Of a DNA stretch of 64,000 nt, positions 1 through 8,046 are shown one piece after another; position 1 is the stretch's first letter, and each line of letters starts with the position of its first letter. Origin of the DNA: Gillisella vitis (GTDB taxonomy: Bacteria; Pseudomonadota; Alphaproteobacteria; Rhizobiales; Rhizobiaceae); NCBI RefSeq assembly GCF_001541345.2, contig NZ_LMVL02000007.1, forward strand, positions 1-64,000. The letters are read 5' to 3'. The translations under genes were made by a program, and so were the position numbers. The notes under the pieces were generated by a model. The model had not been told where the DNA came from. It ran no database searches and saw nothing but the letters and a program-made list of their open reading frames with translations.

Positions 1-443
1 CGAGAAACTGGCGCCGGGAAATTCCGGATCTATTGCTGGAGCTTGATGATGAGGGAATTGACGTGGAGTTGTTCTTTCAGCTTGAACGTACGGTAACGTT
101 CAAGCTCACTACTTTGCTGAGCGACGCCAATGAACTTCACAAGGTCATCGTCGATCCCAATGTAGATGTGTCACCTTTTATTGCGCGACTGGGGCATGCG
201 TTTTTGCCCGGCGCCGTTTATCAGCTAGAAGAGTACGGGCTACCAAGAATGATTTCGCGAAAAATTCATCGGAGCGGCGCCATGAATTTCAACGACCCCA
301 GCCTTGATCTGCCCACCGCGATAAAAGCTTTTCAGTCGATAGGCTTGGAAACTATCAGCAAAATACCTAGCCTTTCCCGTTTTGACGTATATGTACTGAA
401 GTTCTTTTATGAAGGGATCACTCAGGATCCAATCAAGAGTTAG
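1..443 (+). CDS. C-terminal part of an unknown protein, cut by the window edge
   Basis: The reading frame is open from base 3 and ends at the TAG at 441-443, so about 146 residues are visible and the true start lies outside the window. An in-frame TTG at 33 exists, but coding continues upstream of it, so it is not taken as the start. The fragment is acidic and helical, with hydrophobic stretches around FIARLGHAFLPGAVYQLEEY and a C-terminal FDVYVLKFFYEGI. The style recalls the C-terminal extension of large DEAD/DEAH helicases, but no helicase motif is visible, so this is a weak impression only. It converges with the minus-strand operon that starts at 464. Confidence 0.5.
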   Translation, partial: RNWRREIPDLLLELDDEGIDVELFFQLERTVTFKLTTLLSDANELHKVIVDPNVDVSPFIARLGHAFLPGAVYQLEEYGLPRMISRKIHRSGAMNFNDPSLDLPTAIKAFQSIGLETISKIPSLSRFDVYVLKFFYEGITQDPIKS

Positions 444-463
444 CCTTCGACTATAATGATCAA

Positions 464-793
464 TTAGACAGCGTCGCTGACACGCATTTCAACATTCAAC
501 CCAGCAGCAGCAGCCATATTGATCAACGTGTCCAAGCCGAAAACGCCTACCTCGTGCCGGAGCAGATCTGACACACGAGGCTGAGTTACGCCAAGTAGCC
601 GGGCAGCTTCCGCCTGCGTCCAACCCTTTGCTTTCACACGGCTCCCAATCGCCGTGATTAAAATCACACGCAATTTCATGTTTTGGGCACATGCGGAGTC
701 TCCATCCGCTGGATTGGTCGCATTGGCTATGCTTTTTTCGCCCCCCGAAACCACACGCTTGGAGGTGGTCTCATGGTAGGGTCTAGGCGCCAT
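464..793 (-). CDS. XRE-family helix-turn-helix regulator (RelB/HigA-antitoxin-like)
   Basis: This 109-aa protein has a clear helix-turn-helix at residues 59-79 (TQAEAARLLGVTQPRVSDLL). It is followed by a short tail, LDTLINMAAAAGLNVEMRV, typical of small XRE regulators that pair with toxins or autoregulate operons. It is expected to bind DNA as a dimer. The ATG at 793 lies inside the last codons of the SLOG gene, so the two overlap by 11 bases and are probably translationally coupled. A shorter start at 679 (MKLRVIL) would keep the HTH but lose the upstream segment that resembles the family's usual N-terminus. It is the last gene of the PRTase-SLOG-XRE operon, a position that suggests operon autoregulation. 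No toxin gene is recognised next to it. Confidence 0.75.
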   Translation of the reverse strand: MAPRPYHETTSKRVVSGGEKSIANATNPADGDSACAQNMKLRVILITAIGSRVKAKGWTQAEAARLLGVTQPRVSDLLRHEVGVFGLDTLINMAAAAGLNVEMRVSDAV

Positions 794-1394
794 ATGGGGT
801 GCGTTTTTTTTTGCTCTTTTGCTCTAGCTCGCTGTCGTTGACATCGAGAGTGAATTGCTTTTGCGATATGTCCGCAATTTTCGAGGATAGGCCGATCTTT
901 TCCTCTGCTTTGGTACGAGCGTGGTCGGACATAAACGTAAGCAGGTAGTTCAACCCCTCTTCGTCAGCGACAGTGACGAAATCCTTATTTTTATTTACGA
1001 ACACAACGGACTTTTTGTCTTCTTTTATTAGCTGAATGACATTGCTCAGTGTGCCTGTGCTCTTGCAATCCCAAACCATTAGGCCGTAATTGCTGGCGTG
1101 GGCCATCTCGATGTCTTTAGCAGTGTAAAAGGCTCGACTACCGGGCGGCGCTTTCGGGTGAATATGAGTGACCGGCCATTCAGCCAAGTTATTGCGCGGC
1201 CGATCACCGCTGCAAAAGACGGTCACTCTCTTAGCGCCATACTCAACAAGGCACTGTTGGATCGATGTATCCGCGCCGTCTGCGTCTCCGACGACAATAT
1301 CGAGGTCGGACGCGACGATCTTCTCAATCCTACTTTTAACTTTCTCATGCAGGCGGCTGATTGATATGGAACCTGCGATAAAAACGGTGTTCAT
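783..1394 (-). CDS. SLOG/DprA-like Rossmann-fold protein
   Basis: This 203-aa protein begins with a strand-loop pattern VFIAGSISIS (residues 4-13), and the acidic glycine loop GDADGAD is at 36-42. This is the layout of SLOG (SMF/DprA-LOG) domains, which bind or cleave nucleotides or nucleotide-derived ligands. The C-terminal third is charged and ends in a basic KSKKKR segment, with no recognised domain. The gene lies 4 bases after the phosphoribosyltransferase stop and overlaps the XRE gene, so the three are almost surely one transcript. SLOG domains coupled to phosphoribosyltransferases fit the known theme of nucleotide-signalling and conflict systems. Which ligand it handles cannot be read from the sequence. 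A plain nucleotide-salvage role is an alternative. Confidence 0.65.
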   Translation of the reverse strand: MNTVFIAGSISISRLHEKVKSRIEKIVASDLDIVVGDADGADTSIQQCLVEYGAKRVTVFCSGDRPRNNLAEWPVTHIHPKAPPGSRAFYTAKDIEMAHASNYGLMVWDCKSTGTLSNVIQLIKEDKKSVVFVNKNKDFVTVADEEGLNYLLTFMSDHARTKAEEKIGLSSKIADISQKQFTLDVNDSELEQKSKKKRTPYGA

Positions 1395-1398
1395 TGGC

Positions 1399-1989
1399 TC
1401 ACTTCCAAGTCACGGCAACAGCGTAGACCCGTGCGATCTTCGGGTAGGTCTTAAGTGTTTTACACACCGCGTCCATCGTTGCGCCAGTATCATATAGGTC
1501 ATCTAACAGTAAGGCGTTCCAACTACCATCGCCAGAAATCTGATCGTTAATCGAAAAACGCCCAGCGAGCGCGGCATCCTTTTCTGCCTTTGTGTTTAAA
1601 TTCTTGAGCGGCGTGCCGCCCTCAGGAGCCGGAGCCTTTACGATGATGTTGTTGAACACGCTGGCGTCAATGACCTTGGCCAGTTCGTTGGCGATCTCAT
1701 CGACAGGTTGTCTGGCACGCAGGGTGGACGCAGGCATGGGTACTATCAACCCTATCGTTTCAAATAGTGGTAGAATTGACGTCTTAATTTGGGCGGCTAT
1801 CGGTCCAGCCTGCGACCAGTCATTGCGATATTTGAGCTGATAAAGTGCTTCTCCGGGCTCTGACCTGGTGGTGTCATAAGTAGGGTGGCCAAATTCATTG
1901 TGCCCGGTGAAGGTGCTGTGGAGAGAATGCTTGTGTAATGCGTATCCCAAATCCCAGGATCCTGTGATTTGCTTTATCTGAACTTGCAT
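1399..1989 (-). CDS. ComF-like phosphoribosyltransferase
   Basis: This 196-aa protein carries the PRPP-binding motif of type I phosphoribosyltransferases at about residues 160-175 (ALLLDDLYDTGATMDAV), with the paired aspartates D163/D164. A preceding VPMPAST...RARQPV segment (83-104) matches the substrate or dimer-loop region of ComF-like proteins. The N-terminal segment with WDLGYALHKHSLHST and the later GEALYQLKYR are also typical of that subgroup. The ATG at 1989 is preferred over a GTG at 2013 because a GGGGG ribosome-binding tract sits about 10 bases upstream. It should transfer or remove phosphoribosyl groups on a base or related substrate, but the substrate is unknown. It is the first gene of a three-gene operon with SLOG and XRE partners, which argues against a DNA-uptake role. 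Confidence 0.75.
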   Translation of the reverse strand: MQVQIKQITGSWDLGYALHKHSLHSTFTGHNEFGHPTYDTTRSEPGEALYQLKYRNDWSQAGPIAAQIKTSILPLFETIGLIVPMPASTLRARQPVDEIANELAKVIDASVFNNIIVKAPAPEGGTPLKNLNTKAEKDAALAGRFSINDQISGDGSWNALLLDDLYDTGATMDAVCKTLKTYPKIARVYAVAVTWK

Positions 1990-2307
1990 AAATTTGAACC
2001 CCCATGACGCCACCTCTGGTTGAGGACTATGTAATATATTGCTTAGAATGCAAGGCGAATGCGGGTTGCGGCATAATGTTAAAGTTGAACTTCTCTACGC
2101 CGGGGGGTAGCCGGAGAGCCGACAGGCAAGGGCTGGCTGCAAAGCTCGGAATTGCGGCGCCGCTCGGCCGAATCGCCTTAAGCGTGTATGTCTATATGGA
2201 GATTTGTAAGGGGAGTGCGTCGATCCATCTTGACCGGTCACTGTGCATCCGTATTGCGGCGCCCGCAGGAACGATGCTAGCCAGCCCAAGACGTTGCACA
2301 GGAGCGT
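1990..2307. other. Intergenic region upstream of the PRTase operon
   Basis: These 318 bases separate the end of the 599-aa gene from the PRTase start, and no convincing gene was found on either strand. The PRTase-proximal part is AT-rich compared with its surroundings and holds a TATATT on the minus strand about 40 bases upstream of the ATG, a possible -10 element. No good -35 was seen. The gap implies that the PRTase-SLOG-XRE operon has its own promoter. Confidence 0.4.
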
Positions 2308-4107
2308 TCAAGCAGCACCCCAAACCTCCAAATCTGAGCCAACCGCGTTCGCCGATAGTCTTGCTGCAAGGAGTAACGTGTTGAGTTGTTTCATCTTCAG
2401 GGTTCTTCTTTGGGAAGCTTGGCCATTCGCACATTCGTCATGTTCGGTCTCCGTTAATTGAGGCTGAAGAATCACTACTCGCTTTTTGTAGCCGATGGGA
2501 AGCGCCTGAACTCGGGCGATAAGTCCAGTTCTGTCTGGTTGTCGAATACCGTTGTGCCAAACGGCGCCCGCGATAAGATGATGGCGTCCAGCGTCTAGCG
2601 TGTCTGTCAAGGATTGTCGTTCCAGATGACGAAGGTTCTTGACGGCTTGACCCGTAACGACCTCGTACTTCGACGCGGAGACTTCCCTTGTGACAGCCGA
2701 AGAGCCAGCCCCTTTTGCGTGGATCAGAGTGACAAGGTTTGTGGCATCATCAATGTGAACGAAATCAGCAAGTTCCATCGAACCGTCATCGCTAGCCAAC
2801 CAGCCGGTGTTAAAAATGTCGTGGCAATAGCCAAATAGCGAGTCGTCGTGCTGACCCGGCGCCTTCGGCGTCCCGATAGACAAACCGAGGGTCTGCCCTA
2901 CCAGTATAACTGGCTTTTCCTGTGTCACATTGTAATTGGCTAAGTTCTTGAACTGCCAATTGGGAAACCACTGGTCAGTGTAAGCGCTTCTGAAACATTT
3001 TCCTCCGGAAATAGTATGGCCACTGCCATAGTAGATTTTGAGCCAATCATATTCCGCTATCAGGGCATCGAAAGCCGCCCGGCCGGCCGCTCCTGTCACG
3101 GGTCGAGTCGTCCAGTCAAAACCGAGTGTGATCTTGTCGCCAGCTAGAGTCGGAGTGATAGATAGGTCTCCTAGTAGCGTCGTTTCGAAGGTCACTGTTG
3201 CGACGAGATTCGGTCCTGCGCCAGGAACCACGGAGAATTCGGCCCCGTAGGCCCATTGTGCGGCGCGTTCCTTCAGGGTCTGATCGGTGTCCTCAGCCAA
3301 AAGTTCCGGTGGAACCACGGCGATCGCGTCGCCGTCGCTGACGGTTGCCAGATCGTTAACCGCCTGCGCAAGAGCAGGGAAGCGCACGGTTGGTGGAGTC
3401 GCCCCGACCGAAGCCGCCACGTCGAGCAAGATCTCCGTGTCCGCTAAGAAGTCAGCCCAAGTCTTGGGGCGGTTGAGCCAGAGGCGAGCGTCATCTGGGG
3501 AGGCACCGACCACTTGACTCACTGCGCCACTCGACAGGACCAGCGGCACTTTGCTGCGGACCGCCTTAAAGGCGTAGGTCTGATCGCCGAGAGGATCAAT
3601 GGCGAACTCCAATGCACGTCCCATCAAGGTCTTCGCGTCAGGCTTGGCGTCAGAGCGGGCGTGAATACCGTCTAACCACAGCGCTTTGGTCTCACTGCCG
3701 ACGAAGCCGGATTCGATCTCGGTTCGGGAGATGGGGCGTGCCGCTGTGAGTTTGCGATCAATCTGCGGACGAACGGCAGACTCGGATGCAGAGATTGCGG
3801 CTAAGCTTCCTTTCACTGAAATGGTCAGGAGGTGGTGGGCCAGATCAGTATATGTTCCCGATGGCGCCCAGGCCGGTTCCGACCGGTGTTGATATTCAAT
3901 GGTTACCGTGCGCAACGCACCGCTTACGATGGGTGGGGATGTTCTGAGGAGGGTTCTCGGGCCAACAGCCACGCCTATCAAAGCTTCGAGCTCAGCTGTG
4001 AGAGCCCGGAGAAGGCGGGCGTTGGCGATTTTGCCTACACCCCGCAAGAGCATGGGTGCAAGATAGGGGCGGAGCGGTATCGTAGCGTGCGAGCGAGCCA
4101 TGCCCAC
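2308..4107 (-). CDS. 599-aa protein of unknown function with a possible PD-(D/E)XK-like patch
   Basis: This long open frame has coding character and no membrane segment or signal peptide. I do not recognise a named family. Residues 430-500 contain DDGSMELADFVHID followed by a hydrophobic strand ending LIHAK (E445, D448, H463, K465). That spacing resembles the D...(E/H)xK core of PD-(D/E)XK nucleases and is followed by a long helix-rich tail with QAVKNLRHL. Near the C-terminus, RVVILQPQLTETE and a helix-rich end complete the protein. The nuclease reading is inference from the motif only. The start may be GTG 4107 or ATG 4101. It shares strand with the PRTase-SLOG-XRE operon but is separated by 318 bases. 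The Tn3 element lies just upstream and may have removed further genes of the island. Confidence 0.6.
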   Translation of the reverse strand: MGMARSHATIPLRPYLAPMLLRGVGKIANARLLRALTAELEALIGVAVGPRTLLRTSPPIVSGALRTVTIEYQHRSEPAWAPSGTYTDLAHHLLTISVKGSLAAISASESAVRPQIDRKLTAARPISRTEIESGFVGSETKALWLDGIHARSDAKPDAKTLMGRALEFAIDPLGDQTYAFKAVRSKVPLVLSSGAVSQVVGASPDDARLWLNRPKTWADFLADTEILLDVAASVGATPPTVRFPALAQAVNDLATVSDGDAIAVVPPELLAEDTDQTLKERAAQWAYGAEFSVVPGAGPNLVATVTFETTLLGDLSITPTLAGDKITLGFDWTTRPVTGAAGRAAFDALIAEYDWLKIYYGSGHTISGGKCFRSAYTDQWFPNWQFKNLANYNVTQEKPVILVGQTLGLSIGTPKAPGQHDDSLFGYCHDIFNTGWLASDDGSMELADFVHIDDATNLVTLIHAKGAGSSAVTREVSASKYEVVTGQAVKNLRHLERQSLTDTLDAGRHHLIAGAVWHNGIRQPDRTGLIARVQALPIGYKKRVVILQPQLTETEHDECANGQASQRRTLKMKQLNTLLLAARLSANAVGSDLEVWGAA

Positions 4108-4258
4108 AACTAATCAGTTTGGGACGATGTGTCGAGATTGATGATTGCGGGGTTCATCCTCATTCTCTGTGATTCAGCGGCGGTAAATGTTCGTCTGCTT
4201 GTGCGGGACAGGTATTCTATGTAGCTGTTGTAAAATTGAAGTATTCGGCAGCGAGGCT

Positions 4259-4303
4259 TCACGACACGAAAGTGGCGAATCTGTCCGACTTTTAAGAACG
4301 TAT
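4259..4303 (+). repeat. Left terminal inverted repeat of the Tn3-family element
   Basis: The outer 16 bases TCACGACACGAAAGTG are identical to the complement of the right end, and the inner part from TCTGTCCGACTTTT onward also matches apart from single changes. Four mismatches were counted over 45 bases. Confidence 0.9.
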
Positions 4304-4310
4304 CCGGAAC

Positions 4311-4892
4311 TCAGGTTGGTTTGACCGTGGATGTCGTTGCTTTTTCGGCCTTGAGAGCTTCGTAGAGGGCGGTTTTCCCGATTTTCACGCGGGCCGCGGC
4401 TTCCCGGACGTTCAAACCGGCCGCCAGATGCTGGCGGGCTTTGGCAAGTTTGTCCGGGGTTACGACGACTTGTCGGCCACCGCGTCGGCCGCGTTCCTCT
4501 GCGGCTTGCAGACCGGCACGTGTTCGTTCCCGGATCAGATCGCGCTCGAACTGTGCCAGCGCGCCGAACAGGTGGAAGACCAGGCGACCGCCGGATGTCG
4601 TGGTGTCGATGTTTTCGGTGATGGATCGGAAGCCGACGCCTTTGGCCTCCAGTTCGGTGATGATCTCGATGAGGTGCTTCATCAACCGGCCGAGGCGGTC
4701 GAGCTTCCAGACTGTGAGCGTGTCGCCGTCGCGAACGTAGCGGATCGCCTCCGCCAATCCGAGTCGGTCAGTCTTCGTGCCGGATGCCTTATCCTCGAAC
4801 AGCCTTTCACAACCTGCTTTGCGCAAAGCGTCGAGTTGCAGGGCGGTGTCCTGGTCGCCGGTGGAGACCCTTGCATAGCCGATAGCGGTCAT
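4311..4892 (-). CDS. tnpR: Tn3-type serine resolvase
   Basis: This 193-aa protein starts MTAIGYARVSTGDQD with the catalytic serine at residue 10. It continues with the resolvase signature FEDKASGTKTDR, the active-site region DTLTVWKLDRLGR, and LAQFERDLIRERTRAGL at the start of the long E helix. A C-terminal helix-turn-helix follows (VREAAARVKIGKTALYEAL). Length and motif order are normal for TnpR. It resolves cointegrates at the res site lying between it and tnpA and usually represses both genes. It is transcribed divergently from tnpA, as in the Tn3 subgroup. The ORF ends only 8 bases from the left inverted repeat. Confidence 0.95.
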   Translation of the reverse strand: MTAIGYARVSTGDQDTALQLDALRKAGCERLFEDKASGTKTDRLGLAEAIRYVRDGDTLTVWKLDRLGRLMKHLIEIITELEAKGVGFRSITENIDTTTSGGRLVFHLFGALAQFERDLIRERTRAGLQAAEERGRRGGRQVVVTPDKLAKARQHLAAGLNVREAAARVKIGKTALYEALKAEKATTSTVKPT

Positions 4893-5029
4893 GAGACGTG
4901 GTTTGTCCGATTTGCCGTTTCATGACAAGGTTTGCGGACAAGAACTGTGGATGCCGCGAAACGTTCGTTTGTCGGACACGCATTTTCCGTTTCGCTGCAC
5001 TCTCCGCGGCGAAACGGGAAGATCAGAGA
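4893..5029. promoter_or_regulatory. res site and divergent tnpR/tnpA promoter region
   Basis: The 137-bp gap between the divergent genes holds an imperfect palindrome that opens with TGTCCG and closes with CGGACA some 37 bases later. A further TGTCGGACA-like half site lies to the right. Several partly symmetrical subsites between tnpR and tnpA are what a three-subsite res locus looks like. Subsite borders were not resolved. Confidence 0.6.
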
Positions 5030-7996
5030 ATGGTGCGAAGAGCATTACTGAGCGAGGCATGGTGGCAACAGGCGACGATCATCCCGGATAACGAAAGGGA
5101 GATCGCCAAACATTACACGCTGGATCGATCGGATCTCGACCTGATCATGCGACAGAACAAGGCCTCGAACAGACTGGGCCTCGCCTGTGTTCTGGCCACG
5201 CTACGATACCCTGGCCGACCGCTTGCGGATGGCGAGGTCCTGCCGGCTGGCGTCTTACGATTTCTGGCGCGGCAGATCGGCGTCGATCACCATGAGATCG
5301 AACGTTATTTCGAGCGCCCACAGACGCGGCGCGAGCATCTGGCCCTGCTTTTCGACAGAATGCAGATGCGTCCGTTTGTGCCTTCGGACGTGCGGGCACT
5401 CACAGGCTGGCTGACACCTGCCGCACAAACCCTGCGCCACGCCGATGTATTGGCGGATATGGTCGTGGAAGAACTGCGACGCAGGAGAATTCTCTTGCCA
5501 GCGCGGCCAGCGCTCGAAGCCATCATTCATGTGGCGATCAGGCGCGGCATTCGTATTGCTCATCGGGCCTTGGCCGGCGGGATCTCAGAAGGCCAAAAGC
5601 TCGATCTGGACAAGCTTCTCGATCCGCGTGAGGGGACAAGCGTGACTATTCTTGCCTGGGCGAGAACGCCAGCATTGTCGCCAGCCGCCGTCAACCTCGA
5701 CAGAATTGCCGAGCGCATTCGCTTTCTCCGGTCTCTGAACCTGCCGACGACGTTGATGGATCGCATTCCGGCCAAGGTCTTTGACGAATTTGCTGCAGAG
5801 GGGACGCGAATGAGCGCGCAGCATCTGCGCGACCTTAACACCGAACGCCGACATGCTGTCCTGGCTGCAACAGTGCTCCACCTTTCCCGCCATCTCACCG
5901 ATTGCGCGATCGACATGTTCAAGAAACTCATGGGCATCCTGACGCGGCGAGCCAATAACCAGGCGGCTGCTCGCGTCACCCGATCCGTTCGGGAAGTGCA
6001 GACGCCGTTGAAGGACGTTTCAAAAGTCTGCCATGCGATCATCAAGGCCAGAGAGAAGGGTGAGGACATGGCCAAAGCGCTTGATCTGGTCATCCAATGG
6101 CCAGCTTTTACAACCAGTGTCCAGGCGGTCGATACGCTGATCGCGCCGGATGTTATCGACGGTAAAATCGAAATGCTCCAGCGCTATCCGACGATCAGGA
6201 AACTGGCGCCACAGTTTCTCTCCACTCTCGTGTTCCGCGGTCACGCAGTGGCGGCGAACCTCTTGCGGGCGCTATCCGTGGTCGCGGGTCTATATCGTAC
6301 GGGCAAAAGGACCATACCCGACAAGGCACCGATCTCCTTTGCGCCGAAGGGCTGGATGCCTCTCATACTCAAAGATGGAAAGATTGATCGCAGGGCTTAT
6401 GAGCTTTGCCTGTTCAGCGAATTGAAGCGCCGGCTCGATGCGGGCGATGTCTGGGTGGAAGGAGCCAAACGCTTCCAGTCTTTCGAAAGCTTTCTCATTC
6501 CCACGCCGACATTCGAGCTGATGCGTGAGGAAGGACCGCTTCCAATCGCCGTTGATACCGATGTCGAGACGTATCTTCGCCAACAGCGCCAGCTGCTGAA
6601 CGATGGACTGGCTGACCTCTCGCGTCTGGCCGCAGCCGGCGAGCTCGACGATGTAGAACTGACCGGGGCGGGGTTTAGCGTCACGCCGCACAAGGCTATG
6701 TTTCCGGACATCGCCAAGTCGCTGAAGCTAAAGGTGGAAAGCCGTCTGCCTGCGATCCGCATCACTGACCTTTTGCTCGAGGTTGACGCCCGAACGGAAT
6801 TTTCGAACGCCTTTACCCATTTGCGCAGCGGTCGGACGGCCGACAACAAGCTTGCGCTCCTCACCGCCATCCTGGCGGACGGGATCAATCTCGGTCTCAC
6901 GAGAATGGCGGACGTTTCCCCCGGCATTACGATGCGCCAACTCGCCTGGGCGCACGACTGGCATATTCGCGAGGAAGGTTACACGGCCGCGCACGCCATT
7001 CTCGTCAACGCCCAGAGGCAATTGCCTCTGGCAAGCTTGTGGGGCGATGGAACAACGTCATCCTCCGATGGCCAGTATTTTCCGGCGGGCGGACACGCCG
7101 AGGCGATCGGCGACCTCAACGGCCGCTATGGTCCCAACCCCGGCGCCAAATTCTACCGGTTCACCTCTGACCAGTACGGCGCTTTCTACATCATCGCCAT
7201 GAATGCCAATGCGAGCGAAGCCATCTATGTCCTCGATGGACTGCTCTATCATGGCAGCGATCTCGCCATCGGAACCCACTATGTCGATACCGGCGGGGTA
7301 AGCGATATGAGCTTCGCCCTTTGCCATCTCGTTGGTTTCCAGATTGTGCCTCGGCTGCGCGGTCTCAAGGATCGCAAGCTCTATCTTTTCCCGCGCGACG
7401 CGCCTCCCGAAAACCTGGCGCCGCTCGTTGGCGAGCACATCAACGTCGAGCGGATCAAGGCAAACTGGAACGACATCCTGCGGCTGGTCACGACGATCCG
7501 TTCCGGGCAGGTTCGGCCTTCGACCCTGTTGGCAAAGCTGTCCGCATTCCCACGCCAGAACGGACTGGCGTTGGCGCTACGCGATCTCGGTCGCATCAAT
7601 CGGTCCATCTTTCTGCCCCAGTGGTGGCAGAACCCCGAAATGCGCAGGAACGCGACGGCCGGCCTCAACAAGAGCGAATCCCAGAACACCTTGGCCCGCG
7701 CACTGTTCTTCAATCGCCTCGGAGAATTGCGCGACCGGACTTTCGAGAGCCAGTTCTACCGAGCATCTGGACTGAACCTGCTAATCAACGCCATCGTCTA
7801 CTGGAACACACTCTATCTTGAACCGGCGTTCGCCGAGCTCAACCGAGATGGCATTCCCACGCCGCTTGACATCATCAAACACATTACCCCACTCGGCTGG
7901 CAGCACATCAGTCTCACCGGCGATTACATCTGGACCCCAACAGACGGCGTTGATCTCAGGCCATTGCGGCGCGAAACATCTATCCTCGCAGCGTGA
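5030..7996 (+). CDS. tnpA: Tn3-family transposase
   Basis: This 988-aa protein matches Tn3 transposases in length and order: an N-terminal SEAWWQQATIIPDNE...HYTL region, a helical middle, and a C-terminal RNase-H-like domain. The catalytic triad is visible at D673 (WGDGTTSSSDGQ), D753 (HYVDTGG) and E883 (NKSESQNTLARALFF), almost the spacing of the Tn3 enzyme. The open frame extends upstream to 4898, but the ATG at 5030 (MVRRALLSEAWW) fits the usual N-terminus and leaves the res region free. The protein ends six bases before the right inverted repeat. It acts on both 45-bp ends to form cointegrates. No frameshift or missing catalytic residue was seen. Confidence 0.95.
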   Translation: MVRRALLSEAWWQQATIIPDNEREIAKHYTLDRSDLDLIMRQNKASNRLGLACVLATLRYPGRPLADGEVLPAGVLRFLARQIGVDHHEIERYFERPQTRREHLALLFDRMQMRPFVPSDVRALTGWLTPAAQTLRHADVLADMVVEELRRRRILLPARPALEAIIHVAIRRGIRIAHRALAGGISEGQKLDLDKLLDPREGTSVTILAWARTPALSPAAVNLDRIAERIRFLRSLNLPTTLMDRIPAKVFDEFAAEGTRMSAQHLRDLNTERRHAVLAATVLHLSRHLTDCAIDMFKKLMGILTRRANNQAAARVTRSVREVQTPLKDVSKVCHAIIKAREKGEDMAKALDLVIQWPAFTTSVQAVDTLIAPDVIDGKIEMLQRYPTIRKLAPQFLSTLVFRGHAVAANLLRALSVVAGLYRTGKRTIPDKAPISFAPKGWMPLILKDGKIDRRAYELCLFSELKRRLDAGDVWVEGAKRFQSFESFLIPTPTFELMREEGPLPIAVDTDVETYLRQQRQLLNDGLADLSRLAAAGELDDVELTGAGFSVTPHKAMFPDIAKSLKLKVESRLPAIRITDLLLEVDARTEFSNAFTHLRSGRTADNKLALLTAILADGINLGLTRMADVSPGITMRQLAWAHDWHIREEGYTAAHAILVNAQRQLPLASLWGDGTTSSSDGQYFPAGGHAEAIGDLNGRYGPNPGAKFYRFTSDQYGAFYIIAMNANASEAIYVLDGLLYHGSDLAIGTHYVDTGGVSDMSFALCHLVGFQIVPRLRGLKDRKLYLFPRDAPPENLAPLVGEHINVERIKANWNDILRLVTTIRSGQVRPSTLLAKLSAFPRQNGLALALRDLGRINRSIFLPQWWQNPEMRRNATAGLNKSESQNTLARALFFNRLGELRDRTFESQFYRASGLNLLINAIVYWNTLYLEPAFAELNRDGIPTPLDIIKHITPLGWQHISLTGDYIWTPTDGVDLRPLRRETSILAA

Positions 7997-8001
7997 TCAC
8001 C

Positions 8002-8046
8002 ATACGTTCTCAAAAGTCGGACAGATCCAACACTTTCGTGTCGTGA
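8002..8046 (-). repeat. Right terminal inverted repeat of the Tn3-family element
   Basis: The reverse complement reads TCACGACACGAAAGTG and then TCTGT and CCGACTTTT blocks, matching the left end. Immediately outside it, coding sequence of the truncated FAH-family gene begins at 8047. Confidence 0.9.

Larger units (their letters stand above)
4259..8046. mobile_element. Tn3-family transposon (tnpR-res-tnpA), complete by its ends
   Basis: This 3.8-kb unit is bounded by 45-bp inverted repeats at 4259-4303 and 8002-8046, which differ at only four positions. It carries only a divergent resolvase/transposase pair and the res region between them, with no passenger gene. The five bases outside the left end (AGGCT) and right end (CGCCT) do not match, so the 5-bp target duplication expected of this family is missing. 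The right end abuts an FAH-family gene that has lost its start. The element is probably still competent by its own content, but the junctions record a later deletion or recombination. Confidence 0.9.
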
